This document shows, in pieces, positions 34,001 through 47,820 of a DNA stretch of 64,000 bases (the stretch's first letter is position 1; the number at the start of each line of letters is the position of its first letter). Source of the stretch: Pieris napi (Eukaryota > Arthropoda > Insecta > Lepidoptera > Pieridae); assembly GCF_905475465.1 (NCBI RefSeq), contig NC_062259.1:8132501-8196500 (forward strand), written 5' to 3'. Made by a program: the position numbers and the translations under genes. The notes beneath the pieces are model-generated. The model worked only from the letters and a program-made list of their open reading frames with translations, did not search any database and was not told the DNA's origin.

Positions 34001-36029
34001 ATCGCAGTTGATATTTATAACTTTAATGACATTGTTATGAAATAAAAATAATATTATGTAACTCGGTCGGTGTAAATTATGCCGCGCCCTCTTTCTTGTT
34101 AATCTTAATTAATGAAAATTATATTATAATTATATTAATCAAGGGACTATTCGTTCGTTGCTTTTGTTATAATTGTTTAAATTAATTTTGAACAAATGCG
34201 TTTGTTTATATATTTTAGGATCCTAATTATTTTCAAATAGAATCAATATAAGAGCTATTTATATTTCAGATTTTCTAAACGGATTATTAGGACAGTAGAA
34301 TTTGGCTTGTATGCACATTAAGCAATTTCTCAGTCGATGAATATATATGAAAATAAGGCTATGTCCATAATTTTATTAGATTAAAGAGCGTCATACAACC
34401 TTTATATCATAAATACAGGGACATGCGCCTACAATGTTTTCGTAACAAACATTATGTCCGTAAGTCGGGAGCTCAAAGCGTGCATTTTTTAAATTTCGTA
34501 GCGGACAACCTCGCATCGTAGGCATGAGTTTAGCTGACATCATGACTTTAATATTCATATAGAAAATATTAGGCGGGCGTTTGTGGGGTTGGGGCGATCG
34601 GCCCTTCGCGCCGGTGGCCACTCCAACACGCTCTACTCGCCTTTAATGAACTTTACGTCGTCGTCCCAAACAGGAGTACACTTCTTTGCCGGCTCTGTTA
34701 TCGTTAGTCCGAACAAAGCCATGTGTGAAGTCGCTCGGAAAGGGTGAATGCGAGTTGCCACTTTGCTTATACTTATTGTTTTCGCTTTTTGCAAAGTCAA
34801 ATGGGCTGGGTTAATGTTTGACGCGTGAACGCATTTTCGCTTATTCTTTGCATTGCGATAGAGCTGTGTTCGTGTTCCTACGTTCTCAAAGTGTGGTGAA
34901 ATGTGAGAGTAGAATGTTGAATGGAAACTTACATTAGCACGTTTGAACCCTTTACGGTCACTTTCAAGTTATAATACTTTTAAGTGTATCGATTAGCCTA
35001 TAAAAGTTTACGGGAATTAATTGGCCGTAGATTTTGCATCTCTTATCCAGGTAACCTAAATATAGCTGTAAAGTTCTCTTCAATAATGGTGGACTTTGCA
35101 AAAATGTAGCTGTGAATAAAGAGGACATAAATTCGTAGAGGGTGGTCTGATTTTTGGGACGGGCTGCACTAAAGCTGCTAATGGAAGTTGCGCGGCGTGG
35201 ACGTAATTTTTGACCCAAAGGTAGTAATTACTGCTCTAGCCTTGTCGTACTAAGTCAGATTTTGTTAACTATTGTCCGCTACGCGGGTTCAATATCCAAA
35301 GTACGGATCGTAATCGCTACGAGTAGTCGATTTTTCTAGATAAGAACGGCTACGTAATCTAAATTCAAAAATTTCACAGCGTCAAAAATTTAGTTATTCA
35401 GTATCTAGTTACTTTCTTATGTTATCAAATAATTGTTCCTGATAGTGCGCGTTTTAATTACATTTGGCATAGTTTAACACTATACTGTATAATCAACATA
35501 ATAGGTGGCGCTGCAATTTTTCCATGCAATAATTTACTGTTATTTTTACCGATTGTATATAGATAACAAAAGTTAATTAAGGAATGTGAAAAGAATTTAC
35601 GTTGTAAAGAAACACCTATTGATTATAATTAAAAAAGAGGTTACTCTTATTCCTATTAATAATTACCTCACTTCAGTCGTGAATAACAAACAGAAGCCAT
35701 TTATAATATTTGCAAGGATTTCGGGGGCAAACATGACGCGTAGGCGGCGACGGGGTTACGGCGCGAAAGTTTTCCACTCGTTTGGAAGTGACGTAATCTA
35801 AATTGTCGATATAAAGTTATCCTCGACGCAAATTATGTTCTATGTATCGTTTCGACCGGAATCTAACGGTTACACTATTGTAGAGTAGAGAAGTATAGAA
35901 AACTTCTCAAAATCAATTTACCTATTTATATATATATTTTATAAATATTAAATTATAAATCGAGATCACTTTAAATCTAATTAGCCGTTTTGAATTTTTG
36001 TTACCAACAATTCATTTAGTTAATATTTT
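31079..36029. other. intronic sequence with anonymous GC-richer patches
   Basis: Patches at about 33040-33560, 34560-34700 and 35700-35810 are richer in GC. Short open frames there (33325-33543 plus, 34391-34621 minus, 34964-35218 minus, 35586-35801 plus) resemble nothing I know and show no splice context. Possible regulatory DNA. Confidence 0.35.
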
Positions 36030-36285
36030 TTTATGTTACAGGAGGCAATCGGGCTCGGAGGCTCACCTGATGTTAAGTGATATCGCCGCATTGCCCAGAG
36101 GCTCGCAAGTGCGTTGCCGGCGTTTTAAGATTTCTTAAAACCTTTTGGTACGCTCTTTTCTTGTAGGACTTGTATACTTAAGTGGGCAGCCGGTTCCAGA
36201 TAGTGGTGGTGCGCGGCAAAAATTGCCTTAAGGAACACTTCACTTGTGGGACGACGGACGTCACTGTGATACGGATGGTATATAT
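36030..36285 (+). repeat. lepidopteran interspersed repeat, copy 3 (best preserved)
   Basis: Ordered blocks GGAGGCAATCGGGCTCGGAG, CTCACCTGATGTTAAGTGAT, AGTGCGTTGCCGGCGTTTTA, TTGGTACGCTCTTTTCTTG, CCGGTTCCAGATAGTGGTGG, GCGGCAAAAATTGCCTTAAG and GTGATACGGATGG. This is the reference copy for 455-610 and 25395-25560. Confidence 0.75.
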
Positions 36286-38086
36286 ATATATGTGTGTAGT
36301 TATGTAACTAAAAATAATATAACGTAGAAATTGTTAAAGATTAACGCTCAGTTTGCGTTTGCTGAACGGAGTTTAGATAGCGAAGATTAAAGTACTATTG
36401 GATTAATCTCTACAATTATGTATTTTTAATCTATGCTATATATTCTTTAGACGCGTTTATCGCGGAAGGTCGCACAGCATTCCTCCCCGCCATTAGGAAG
36501 TCTAAGCGCCTGTGAGAACCTTTCTCGGTCTACTGAGTAGGAGATTGGCGTCAGAGTCACTTGCCGGTTACTACAAGTTCTTTTAAGATAATAAGTACAA
36601 TAAGGTAAATGATAAACAAAAATTAAAGAAGCAGATCAGATTTTTTTTTAATTTACCTACATGTTTCCAAATAAAACAAAGGCAGTAGGTAGTGCAATAT
36701 CATTGACATCCATTCGAAAATTTCTATATTCTAGATTACCCTAATCATATACCCCACAAGGTAAGACAACCTTTCACGCTGGAAGTTTTCTGGTCATAAC
36801 CCAGCGGCACTTCACCCCTCCTTGCTGATGCAGGTCTTGCAGGCCTTTAGCACATATTATTTTAGACATCTAATTTGCGTAGATCAAAAATCCATTGGTA
36901 CATAGCCAAGCCGAAACGCATAACCAACAGGGCACCTGTCGTTTATTAAAATCGTGAAATGATTGCGTACCACTTACCTAAACACTTGCGGTGCTAGCTC
37001 CAATTGCAACCCTAACAAATTTATATGTTCCAAGTCTGAATCGATTCACCTATAGTTAACTTATACACGCATTCACACACACTCGAGCAAACGGAAACCG
37101 AAAATCAGTTATGGCGCAGTTGCAGAATGATGAATCAACAATTTTGTTCGTCGTTGCCTTGCACTCGTGTGGGTTGGGGGTGGATGTTAGATCGATTTCT
37201 ACCACTAATATTATTCCCCAGTAATTAGAAATCTACGCGCGGCAGCGACTTATTAATGAAATTCTGATTCTGCGAATTGGCTGGACTGTCGTGTATTGTT
37301 AGGTATAGTTTTCTAAATGAATGAACAGATAAGTAATCCTATTTGTCCAAGGTAAGCGGAATGAGATCTGCAAATACTGAAAATTAGGTTGTTTGGGATA
37401 TAATGAAACGAAATATACGTGTATATTAAAAGGATTACTGACTCTGTGCCTTATTAGTCAACGACCATAGCATATAAACTAGAGGTCCTGATCCAATTTT
37501 AACTATAATAATTGTTTCCTGATATGTTTCCGTGTCCCATTGAACTAGATAAGGAAGTACAGCACTAAATTGTAGAGTACGCAATTAAAATCATAGATAA
37601 AAATCTATATGTAATTATAATAACACCATGGTTTATAATTAGTAATTATACAATGCAAGCAAATATATTATAACTATAGTTTGTAAGTTGACTTCTGAAA
37701 TACATGTTAGTTTGTATAATTGCTTAGTTGGCAATAAATTATTACGTTATTTGTTCTAATACGGCGTGATAAATTTAATTTTGCACCGAGCACCAAGTGT
37801 TTGGATAACAGGTTACATAAAATTAACTGATGTCGTTTAAAAGGGATTCAGGGGCTTAACAATCAGTCGAGCGTCAACCGCGCATCGCATACCTATAATT
37901 AAACAAACCTAAATTATTATTGTTTCCTGACCAAGATCAAGGTCAACGTTTATGTAAATGGACCGTGTATAATATATGTTTCGCTATGATAACCCAACAT
38001 TTCAACTTAATACATGACGAGACTTAATAAATATCATAAGAAAAAATATTGGTTGTTTGTAAAGTAGGTTTACGATCGAGATGTTT
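36286..38086. other. intronic sequence, nothing recognised
   Basis: AT-rich with no gene. The patch at 36460-36560 is unassigned. Confidence 0.4.
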
Positions 38087-38405
38087 ACGTGATAACGTCT
38101 TATTGGTGATATAAGTTTTTGGGAAGTAAGGAATTAATGAAGATAACAATTTTTTCAAATTTTAAATTACATCTATCGTTTTATTCACGGAAGATCGGTC
38201 CACTCACTCGAACGCTATGCCAGCCTCCGCTCGTGAGGATTCCGCGTGACAAGTTTCACGGAATGACTGGCAGCGCTCGAGATGAGACGGGAGATCGGTC
38301 CGTCTCTCTCTCGTTATACCTGCGATCGCGCTCGTGAGGTTTTGGTGTGACACAAGTTTCTGAACATGTCACCCGACTAAAACGATTTTAAAGACGTTAT
38401 CACGT
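38087..38405. mobile_element. MITE-like element with 15-bp perfect terminal inverted repeats
   Basis: ACGTGATAACGTCTT (38087-38101) and its exact complement (38391-38405) bracket a 319-bp unit. The interior is unusually GC-rich and contains imperfect direct repeats: GATCGGTCC at about 38193 and 38292, CGCTCGTGAGG at about 38228 and 38329, and GTGACAAGTTTCACGG near GTGACACAAGTTTCTG. I recall similar sequences dispersed in lepidopteran genomes. The open frame at 38119-38337 is an artefact of this element. Confidence 0.65.
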
Positions 38406-40299
38406 CAAAAATACCTATATACAATAACTCTTTTAAACAAATATAACATACATCATTGCTAAAAACAGCTGATAGGTCAAGTCGTAACTTCATGAACTCT
38501 GAGGCGAATGACCCGGAGTTGATATTTTAAAATTCGAATCACCAATTTGATGTAAGTTGGTAGTAGGTGTGAGGTGTAAAATGAATTGAAAAAGCTAATA
38601 TTACAATTTTGTGTGATAACTTTATTGGTTCCGCTTAATTTGAATTCGTTAATCGCGTGTTGCAACATTTTATAAAAAAGTAGTTTTGCGATAAAAGTGT
38701 AGTGAAATTGATTTAAACATTTTATTAGATTTTTCTATTATATAATTCAAGGTTATCATTAAGAATTGTTGTACTTTTTCATGATTATTTGTTGGCATTT
38801 TTGTGTAACTTAACCGTAGTTAGATGCTTTTTTTCCTGTAGTATCTACCAAGTCCTAGACAAATGACTATCAGGAATATTAATAAATATATAAAACGTTT
38901 TCATTTCAAATATCAAGAAAACTGTGACCTAATACCCTAATTTCATTTAGAATAACTATTTGTGATATGCAAAACGCTAGAGTTAAAATTAGTTATAGAA
39001 CTAATGAATAGATTGTTTCTTCTTACTCAAACTACAAATAATACTTAAAAATTTATTTATGCAACTGTATAGGCACGTGAAAACTAGTTGATTATAGATA
39101 ATAATTATTGGCACATTGTATCGTTAATTAATTCGTATTTTTTAACTATAATAACAGTCATGCAATATTAGAAACTTGTAAACCGTATCAGGTATATTAT
39201 TAATTAATCAGGTACTATTGTGTAATATTAGTATTTGATTGTTATATAATATCAATAATACGAGAATGAATTTACGCTACAATTCCATAAGATAATAATT
39301 ATATTCTCAATTTCTTTAGAAATAGATTTCAGTTGACCTATTAAATTGTATGTTTGAATAAAGCTTGATGACCACAATCAAGGTGACCTAAGCCGGCCTC
39401 TCTTTCGTGACAAGCCACTTTTGTATGGGTTAATCTGTACAAAGAGCATTCACAAATCCTCGGCAAGACATTTTCCGTGCTGCACCTACCGTTCTCTTTG
39501 TGCGCGCAATCAGCCACCGGCGTGCTCGGCAATTATTCAAAATACATCAGGCAATATTAGATAGGTAGGCCGGCCGATGCGTTTTGCATTGTGAATCAGT
39601 TGGACTTTGTGGAGGAGCCACAGGGGAGCTATGTTTATACGGCGTCACTGGCAGATTGTGCGCCCGGCCTTTTGCTACGCTCTGCACTTGGGAATGCATT
39701 CGCTATACCCCACACTTCCTAGGTGACTTTCACTTATACACATATTTATTAATAGGCCCTCACCTTTCAGTTTGAATGTCATATTTTGCTTGCCACAAAT
39801 TACTACTTAACAGCCTAGCTTGTTATTCAATTAAGGATCGCGTATTCGTCGTGAAAAACATTCTTAAAAAATCATAGTCGGTGGTGCAACTCTATTCATA
39901 CAACCTTTGTGAACGCCTTAAGTAATTATTTTCAGACGCCTGTACGATATGTAGATTAGAGTTTGCGGAAAACTTTGCAAAGTCTTCGCATTCTAATACG
40001 GCAAAGTATTCTAGCAATTCTAGCTCTTTTTCTTATGTGTCCATATTGACTAATGTAGCGATGGAGTCCAACAATTAAATGAACTTTAGTAAAGGAATCT
40101 CTAGCCATAGAGCGTTAGCAACGGGGGTGTGAAAACGGACATTACAATACGAACGATTATTGGACGAATGTTTAACTTGAGGCCTGTGTTCGCTCGCATT
40201 AGTATTCCCTTTGCGCAGTTTGTAGCCGTGCCGTACATTATTTGTATACACTAAGCATGAAATGTTGCCAAGCAAACGTGTACTATTTGCGTGGAGGTT
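38406..40299. other. intronic sequence with GC-richer island at about 39340-39780
   Basis: The island is open on both strands (39341-39532 minus, 39584-39775 plus) without recognisable similarity or splice signals. Candidate regulatory or conserved non-coding DNA. Confidence 0.35.
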
Positions 40300-40400
40300 T
40301 AGAAAGCAGACGCGGGGCGGGCGGTGCGCGGGGGCGGGCAGGGGCGCGATGGAGGCGCTCGTCCCGCAACGCCCGCCCGCCCTCAGTGCGTGAACGGATG
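40300..40400. promoter_or_regulatory. CpG/GGGCGGG-rich island inside the intron
   Basis: About 100 bp made largely of G and C, with repeated GGGCGGG or CGCCCGCC blocks resembling GC boxes, in an otherwise AT-rich intron. Open frames over it run in several directions (40242-40508 plus, 40075-40416 minus), which reflects composition. It could be a cryptic or alternative promoter or a degraded repeat; no TATA box or initiator was identified. Confidence 0.35.
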
Positions 40401-43400
40401 AGGAAAACTCACCCACTCTCAGCTTTCAATATTCCATACCGAATTGCATTCAATTGCAACATTTTTAGACAAATGGAAAAGGAATTCGGTCTCCGCTCTT
40501 CCCTTTGACAAAAACTTAAAACGGTTCGATTTGTTTCATATTTGCCTTTGTGGCTGTTTAATTTTCCGTTCAAGAGAGTGGACCTGGTCCAATTTTTCTT
40601 CATGTTTTGAAACTAACGGCACAGAGAAAATCTAATAAATTGCTTGCACGACGAAATGTTAGTTTTGTTTTGTCTCTCCGGTAAATGGCCATAAATTGCA
40701 AACGTTATCCTATTCTTCTAAACTTTACCAAAACATCCGATGTTACCTTTTAATATTTTCGTTAAACAAAACTCAAGCAATACATCTATATTATATAAGC
40801 TTAAAATATAAAGCGTGAAGAATCTAAACCGAAAGAATCGTAAACTATATTGCTTAATTAGATTTTATATAAGTTCTACGAAGCGTGTTAGGAAATAAAT
40901 AATACTTCGAATCGACCAAACTGTCAGGGCGACGTTTAACGTATCCCTTAATTAAAGACCTCTTTAATGTATGTAATTATATTGTTAAAGGATGTACTAA
41001 TAAGAAGTCTTAGGGTAGAAAAATATTCTATTTAATTAGAAAATTACCAGCCTATTCATTTAAAAATTATTGGGTTGAAAAAATCGATCTATCGTTAGCA
41101 ATTGTGTATTCAGGCGTGTGCACTATAGAAAGGGATATTTTATATTTAAGATAATGTAGTCATTGCTAACGAAACTTTATATAAAGACAGTGAAACTAAG
41201 TACATTTGTACTAAGTAATTGATATTTTAGAATAATCGATGATGATACCAATACGAATTTAGTTTTTAGATGTTAATAAAATCTTTGGACTTCATGATAA
41301 TACTTAATTAAATCGATTTAGTGACCAAAAGAATCATGAACAACATAGCGTGTTTTACGATTTTTCGAAAAATTTTATAACTTTAAAACAAGTTATTTAC
41401 ATCGTACAACGCGGTGATGATCCGCCAACCGACTAATTTATACATTACAATGCTATTTTTAACGCAACTTTTTCTATGTGAAATAGATTCGGCTTTTGAA
41501 CTAAAACAGTTTGAGCTCCTATCTGAAATTAAGTTATTTACCGGTTTTGGGTAACGGTCTAAAAATCTGGTAGATCAACAAGAACTGGGGTATTGTGATA
41601 TCTTAAAATTGTTGAGGTCCTTGGTTCATCAATAGAGGCATAGGATCTTTGGGTCTCTTGATTTTTTTTAATGGCAAGTATGTGATCACTTAAGCACTGT
41701 ATACCTAGACAGGACGGCATGTGAAAAAGACTTAGTTTTCTTAAATAGATATACGTAGCCCATTATTCTGTTGTACTCTATTTAAAAAATAACGGTACCC
41801 TTTGATCGTGGACAAAAAGAAATGTTCAAATCCTAGATTTTCTATTCGCCCACACCAACAAACGTATAAAATCTCTCCTATTTATAGTGTAAATAAGTAT
41901 TGCTCATAATCGCTTCACTAAGTTGCATCAGGGAGCTTTAAAGTACAAATGAAGTATAAAATTCAATTTTTATGAACATCAAACAGCGCAGTTCACACAG
42001 TTGATTTCATCGCGACGCAGTCAGCCTTTGAAAAATCTGTATTATACGCTATTATAATAATAACATAGTTAGATTGTTTCCCGCCGGTAACAGATATGTT
42101 AAAATTAACAAAGGCTTTTAGTGCGGTTTTTCTTTATATAGTGAATAATAAATTGGTATAATTAACGATTTATTTGTATAATAAATGTACTATGGTATAG
42201 ATCTCCTCAACTCCGGCGAGGTGTAGGCGAGGGTGCGTCAAATAGTATACTAATGTATAAAAATATGACAGTACTAATATGAACATTTGAAAGCCTCCGT
42301 GGTTGACTTATTACTCACGGTTCAAGTACGTACGAAAATGCAAATATACATTGGGTATTACGGGTCATGAAACACAGTCATCACTTTAATAAAATTTGTG
42401 TTTTCAATGTAGGTACTTAATCACACAAATAGAAGTTAATTCATTTACTGTTTAATTTTTAATTATCATATTGTAAGTTTACTTTCAGTGGCTTAAGTTA
42501 AAACTCAGTGTTTGAGATACTGAGTTGATGACAATTAAATTATAATACTTTGAGCTATCCTTATATTTAGTATCGTACAAATAAAATACAATTCAACATA
42601 ATTATATTACAATTTAAAGGTATATCTTTCCGTAAGCGAATTATTGCTGAATATACAACGAGGGAGGAATAAGCGCGCATGCATCAAATATTATATTATT
42701 AAAGTCCCTATTTAAATAGCAATACGGTTTGTTCTCGCCGGAAAAAGCCTCATAAAATATTAAACTTTCCTCTTAAATGTTCCAGCCTATAAAACGTATA
42801 GGCTTCGGACACTCAAAATTAAAAGTGCAGACTCTCCGACGACAGACAGCTAAAATTTAAAACGAGAAAACGGTCAAAAGTTAATATAAGTTGATATTAA
42901 AAGACTAGTTCACGCTTAGTGGCCTGTCAAACAGAAACATCTACGATTTTCATTTCCCGGTTGCTAGTTAAAAATGCATATCTTTTTTAATATCGCATCC
43001 CTAAATATTTCGACGAATTATAAAAATATTTTATTTCAAGTAAAAATGCTAGCTTTTGAGTGTACGATTTTCATTTTCGTTATGAAGTAAAAGCTGAATT
43101 TTTAATGATTAAGACGTATTTTGCTTCACGGTTTGTGAACTTTATTCAGATAATGCATACGTCTGTTTAACTGACAAGTAGATCACAGTAGAGTTTGCCA
43201 TCATTATATTTGCGATAATGAGTGCAATTAACAAGGCAGTCAAAGGAGCGACGCTATTTTTTCTATTTATACTTTACGTGTGGCCTATGACAGTATAAAA
43301 ATTATAATCATTTGAGCAAACAGCATCCGCCGAGACAGAGAGAGTCGCGAAATAATATAAGCGAGCTTATGTTTGATTGAACGCATAAGAATGTGGGGTT

Positions 43401-45774
43401 AAGCCGGCAACACCATGCGTTAGACAGAGAGCTTTAATAAGCAAAAGCGAGACGCCGATATCGCAATTACCTCGTGAGATTGTTGAATAAATTTACATTC
43501 AGTTGATTGAAATAATAATGAAATTGCTACGGCACACTCCGTAGCTTCGTACGCGATATTTAAATTAATAATAAAATCATAATGTTACACAAATCATGCA
43601 TGTGATACGGGCCGCCATCTCTATGATAATAAGGTTTTTCTCAGAGCGTATTTTGTTTAGAATAATTTAATATAGATTCAACATTTAAAAATTTGAAAGT
43701 CCATAAATTTTATTAGCAAAATAATAGATTCCAGACGTTCGTTCGCGTGTACCGTTTTGGTGTCTCGGTTGTTTACAAGCAAGTAGTGAATACGCGATCT
43801 CAAAGCATACATCGCTAATAGGTTCACGTTGGGACCTCGTTGAGACTATTGACGCTTTTTGAATCTGTCTCGCGTGCGTCTCCCTTTCAGAGTGATGCAT
43901 AAGCTCAGTATAAAATCGAAGACGAAAAAATATGCGACATCACACGAAGAATATAGATCTACGTTTTGTCACCCTTTTACGGTTATATTAAAAACCATTA
44001 AAATGATTTTTAGTTCAGGTATTGCATGAATATTGAAATAATAATGTTTGCGTTGATATAACCTAAGACTGTTATACAATGGCTCTATGCTAACTACAAT
44101 TGATAATATATGGATGATGAATAGGAAGATATTAACGCACAATGCACATATATGTGCGAATCTCTGTTGCACTTACAATACTAATCACACAGATCAGTGG
44201 CATGATATTAAATGCAACAATAACAATGCTCAATAAAATGCTTGGAAAGGCAGTTTTTTTGTTGTTCTCGCTTTAAACGGACGGAAGAGCGGCTCGGATG
44301 CTATTTATTTTGTCTTTGAAATTTTCGAAAACAATTGCGTTGGAAAGAAATGAGCGAAATATTCAGATTTTTTAAATTTTTGCAATGTTGAGGTCTGTGG
44401 CAATTACGGAACTCTGTAATAAACGTCGAAATACTTGACCAATAGTTATGTATCGTTTAGGAAAGAATTAATGGGGACAATTACAAGTCAATCAAAGAAC
44501 TGTAATTATAAATATTGCTTTAAACAGGAACATTAAAAGGTTGTAAAAAAATATGTACCCAAATTTATCACGTACTAACCTTGACCTCGTTTTAGGGTCA
44601 GTAGTAAACAGACAGATCGGCGACTAGTCGAACGGAAAAATCGTTTGACGTAAGGTTCGATCCGCCCAATAAGTATGGGCCCTTGAATAACATTAGACAA
44701 ACAGATGGGAGAGTTCTTTATAAGGTGGCCTGGATGCTCCGACCCTGACCTAACCCAAGAGCTGGGCGGGTCACGCGGTGGGAGGGTATAATACTCAGGG
44801 CATTCACCTTGAGACGTACGATAGTATAGCGACTGGATTTGAAGGGTTACCCCGACCGGCGCGATGTTTTGGGACTGTCAATTGATAAGCGCCAATACAT
44901 TTGACGAACACAGCCGCGTACTCGAACTTTTCATTTGCGACAGCTCCGTTTGAATACGTTTTGAACTATACTGAGGGAAAAGTTTTAGTGAATGAGAAAA
45001 GTTCTTATGTGCAAAGCCATGATGCTGTAGATGTTCGCACACTGGTTTAGTGCGTTAAACGCTGCGAGTTCGAACCTAACGAAAACAACATAATGTGTAT
45101 TAAAGTAGACTTTGTTAAAAGTCTGATTACTTATTAAAAGTAGCACAACCATTCTTTGCCATAATTTTTGTTGTTTAAAGTCTCGTAATCATAAAACTTT
45201 TAAAGCAAGTCGGTGAGCTGCTTTCTGTAGGTACTTCCAAACTTTTTAATTGTTTCGCTGGAAACCAAATGCAACCGATATGTACAGAAGCAACGTGTTT
45301 GCTGATTTGACTCCTTTATAATTAGGTAACAATTATCGCAATTATAGCACTTTTTGCAAATTTGGAGATCAACCTTCTTAGCCAAAAGCAATAGACGTTT
45401 CATATACAATAGTTAAATTGAAGAATTAAAGCTAAACTAAAGTATGAATAAGTATAACTACTTGTTACACACGCAAACATCACAATAACCGCGCTAACGG
45501 AATAAAGTGAGCATCTCCAATTTTTCGAGGTAATTGCAAAAATTGTTTTACGCGTAGGTGTTAACCATTTACAAGTTCCAAATGGTACATCAAAGACCGG
45601 CGCGTATAGATTAAGGCCGGGAAGTTGACAAGTAGGACGTCCCAACTAACATGATAATATCATCATCCGTTCTCTTAAACCGAAGTCCTTATTGGTCGCA
45701 AGTCGTATACGTAGCTTGCTTGCAATGCTTCGAAAATATTTTAAATGGAATCATACTAATGGCAACATTGTTAC
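40401..45774. other. intronic sequence, no gene recognised
   Basis: AT-rich. A GC-richer patch at 44590-44900 and a B-box-like GAGTTCGAACCTA at about 45066 are too degraded to call a SINE. Confidence 0.4.
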
Positions 45775-46281
45775 TTATTTATTAATTTATTTATTACAGA
45801 AACACATACATTATCCTTACAAACTATGCCATTACGATAATGTCGAGAAACATTAAATAAAATATAATAAAGTAGGTACATATATAATATTAAACACTTA
45901 ATATTTACAATATCGCTACTGTAAATTCACTCTGCGAACATATAAATATGTCGATAGCATCTGATTCAGTAGGCGCAACGTCTTTGATAACGGGGATCTG
46001 TGCAACAGACTGGTTCTTGCCCTTGGTATCGCAAATAACCTAGGCCTACGCCGTCGCACATATCCCATAGGTACTAAGAAACCCAGTTCTTGAAGTACAC
46101 TTGGGTTGCACACTACACCCCTCAATACTTTCAGTATGTAGTGTGCCAACTGTAAGTCCCGTCTGGTTTCCAATTTATTGTACCCCACCATCCCTAAGAC
46201 AAATAATGTTGGGTATATTAAAGGATAGTAGGGATAGACGCCATACAGTCTGCTATATAGGTATCGTGTAAATTTGTATTT
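45775..46281 (-). pseudogene. 5'-truncated non-LTR retrotransposon: reverse-transcriptase C-terminus and 3' UTR
   Basis: Minus-strand open frame of 121 codons (46281 to the stop at 45916-45918), without its own start: KFTRYLYSRLYGVYPYYP, then LIYPTLFVLGMVGYNKLETR, RDLQLAHYILKVLRG and RARTSLLHRSPLSKTLRLLN. The RRDL..A.......G and R.RTSL..RSPL...LRLLN signatures are typical of the C-terminal part of LINE ORF2 in the jockey/CR1-like group. A short 3' UTR follows and ends in an AATAAATAAATTAATAAATAA-like tail at 45777-45797. The catalytic reverse-transcriptase core is missing; a TAG lies just upstream of the visible frame. Confidence 0.8.
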
Positions 46282-47820
46282 CTATTACTACTTATAAAAC
46301 AGTGACCTTTCTATATAATTGAATTATAACTTTTCTTTCGGATAGTTCTGGGTTTCCTACAACATTTTTCTACCCTAGAGTTAATTGCGTCAAGAATAAC
46401 TCCTATATACGACTGGGAATCAAATGCTTTACGCTGTACATTTTTCAATACCAATCCTGATTGCTTTATAGGTTTGTGGTATGAACTTTGAAATGCAAGA
46501 AAATTGTGTCTCAAAGTCACGTTATCCTCACGGTAATATAAAGTTTTTAAATTGGTTTTCTATCTGTAAATATGTTTTATAGCAGGTATATTCTTTAGAT
46601 AGAGAAGGAAAATAATTAAGAAAATGTAATTAAAGCATTGTTTACCTTACACTTTATAAAACAATGAAGAAAAACACTTATAAACCTCTCCTCTCAAAAA
46701 TGATTTGACATTGCGTCACTATGGAACATTTTAAATTTGGAAGTTGACTTGACGGCGTGAAACAAACAAAATGTCACTAACAGCAAAACTGGGTGATCAA
46801 AATGACACCTCCACTACACGGTAACTTATCAGAAAATGTATGAAGCGCTTTTGAAATCAAAAGGCACAGGAAAAATTCAGCGAACCAAACAAACGTTAAG
46901 CTATTGGGGTGAGTTCAAACCTTAAACAAAACAGCGGTGGCGCCCGCTAACGTCAAATATTTGCAAGCCATTTGTTATCGGTTTTTCTAAATCATAACCC
47001 ATAACAAGCATGGTTGACTACGACTGTCTTTAATAGGAATCGGCTCTCAACGCCTCAGTAATTGTATTATAAAAAACCATATATAGCGGTAACGATATTT
47101 TTATAGACACTACCAATTGGTAAGCAATTTGTGTTATGTGGAGCGCTACGTTCACATCATTTTTATATTTAAAATGTGTATTATTCAGTTTCGACCAGAC
47201 CTTTTAGATTCCTTTTTTCCGATAACGTGTTTTTTGAATGTTACATTGCAATGTTTTATGATAACAATCGGTTTGTTTACAAAATACGTTTTTTATCGGA
47301 GAACAGAGAGACGTTCACAGGATATTTATTTTTAATTTAAATAAAAGTATTGACGTTTCTATAGTTCGCTGGCCGCGGATAAGAATATTAAAACACAATA
47401 CCGATAATTTTTATAGATTGTCTTAAACTCACTTGTCTGTAACTATGAAAGAGCAAATAAAATATTTATAATATGCGACTGATTTAATAAATGTGGCAAT
47501 GAAAATCATTATTTACGCTCTACTACACGTTTTAATGCAACTTTATTCAATACGATAAAATAACGTATCGCACGAATGATTGTTTAATTAGTTTTCTAAC
47601 TCCTTCCTACATAAATATGTTCAAGAGAGACGCAACAAATCAGTGTATGCGTGACCTGATTTTCGCACATATAATATGCAATACTGACCGCGATTACCTC
47701 TGTATGGAATTACCTACTATATTCTAAAGTTTTTTAAAAACATAATATAAGCACAATAGTTGTCTATTTCCGACAAAGCTAGTAGTTTAAAAAGTATAGA
47801 AAGGAAACTCGAATAGTTTT
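46282..47820. other. intronic sequence, nothing recognised
   Basis: AT-rich. The open frame at 46311-46520 (minus) lies next to the LINE tail but resembles nothing known. Confidence 0.4.

Noticed and set aside
45010..45120. B-box-like GAGTTCGAACCTA as a SINE head
   Set aside because: The body does not match either SINE family in the window and the A-box region is weak.
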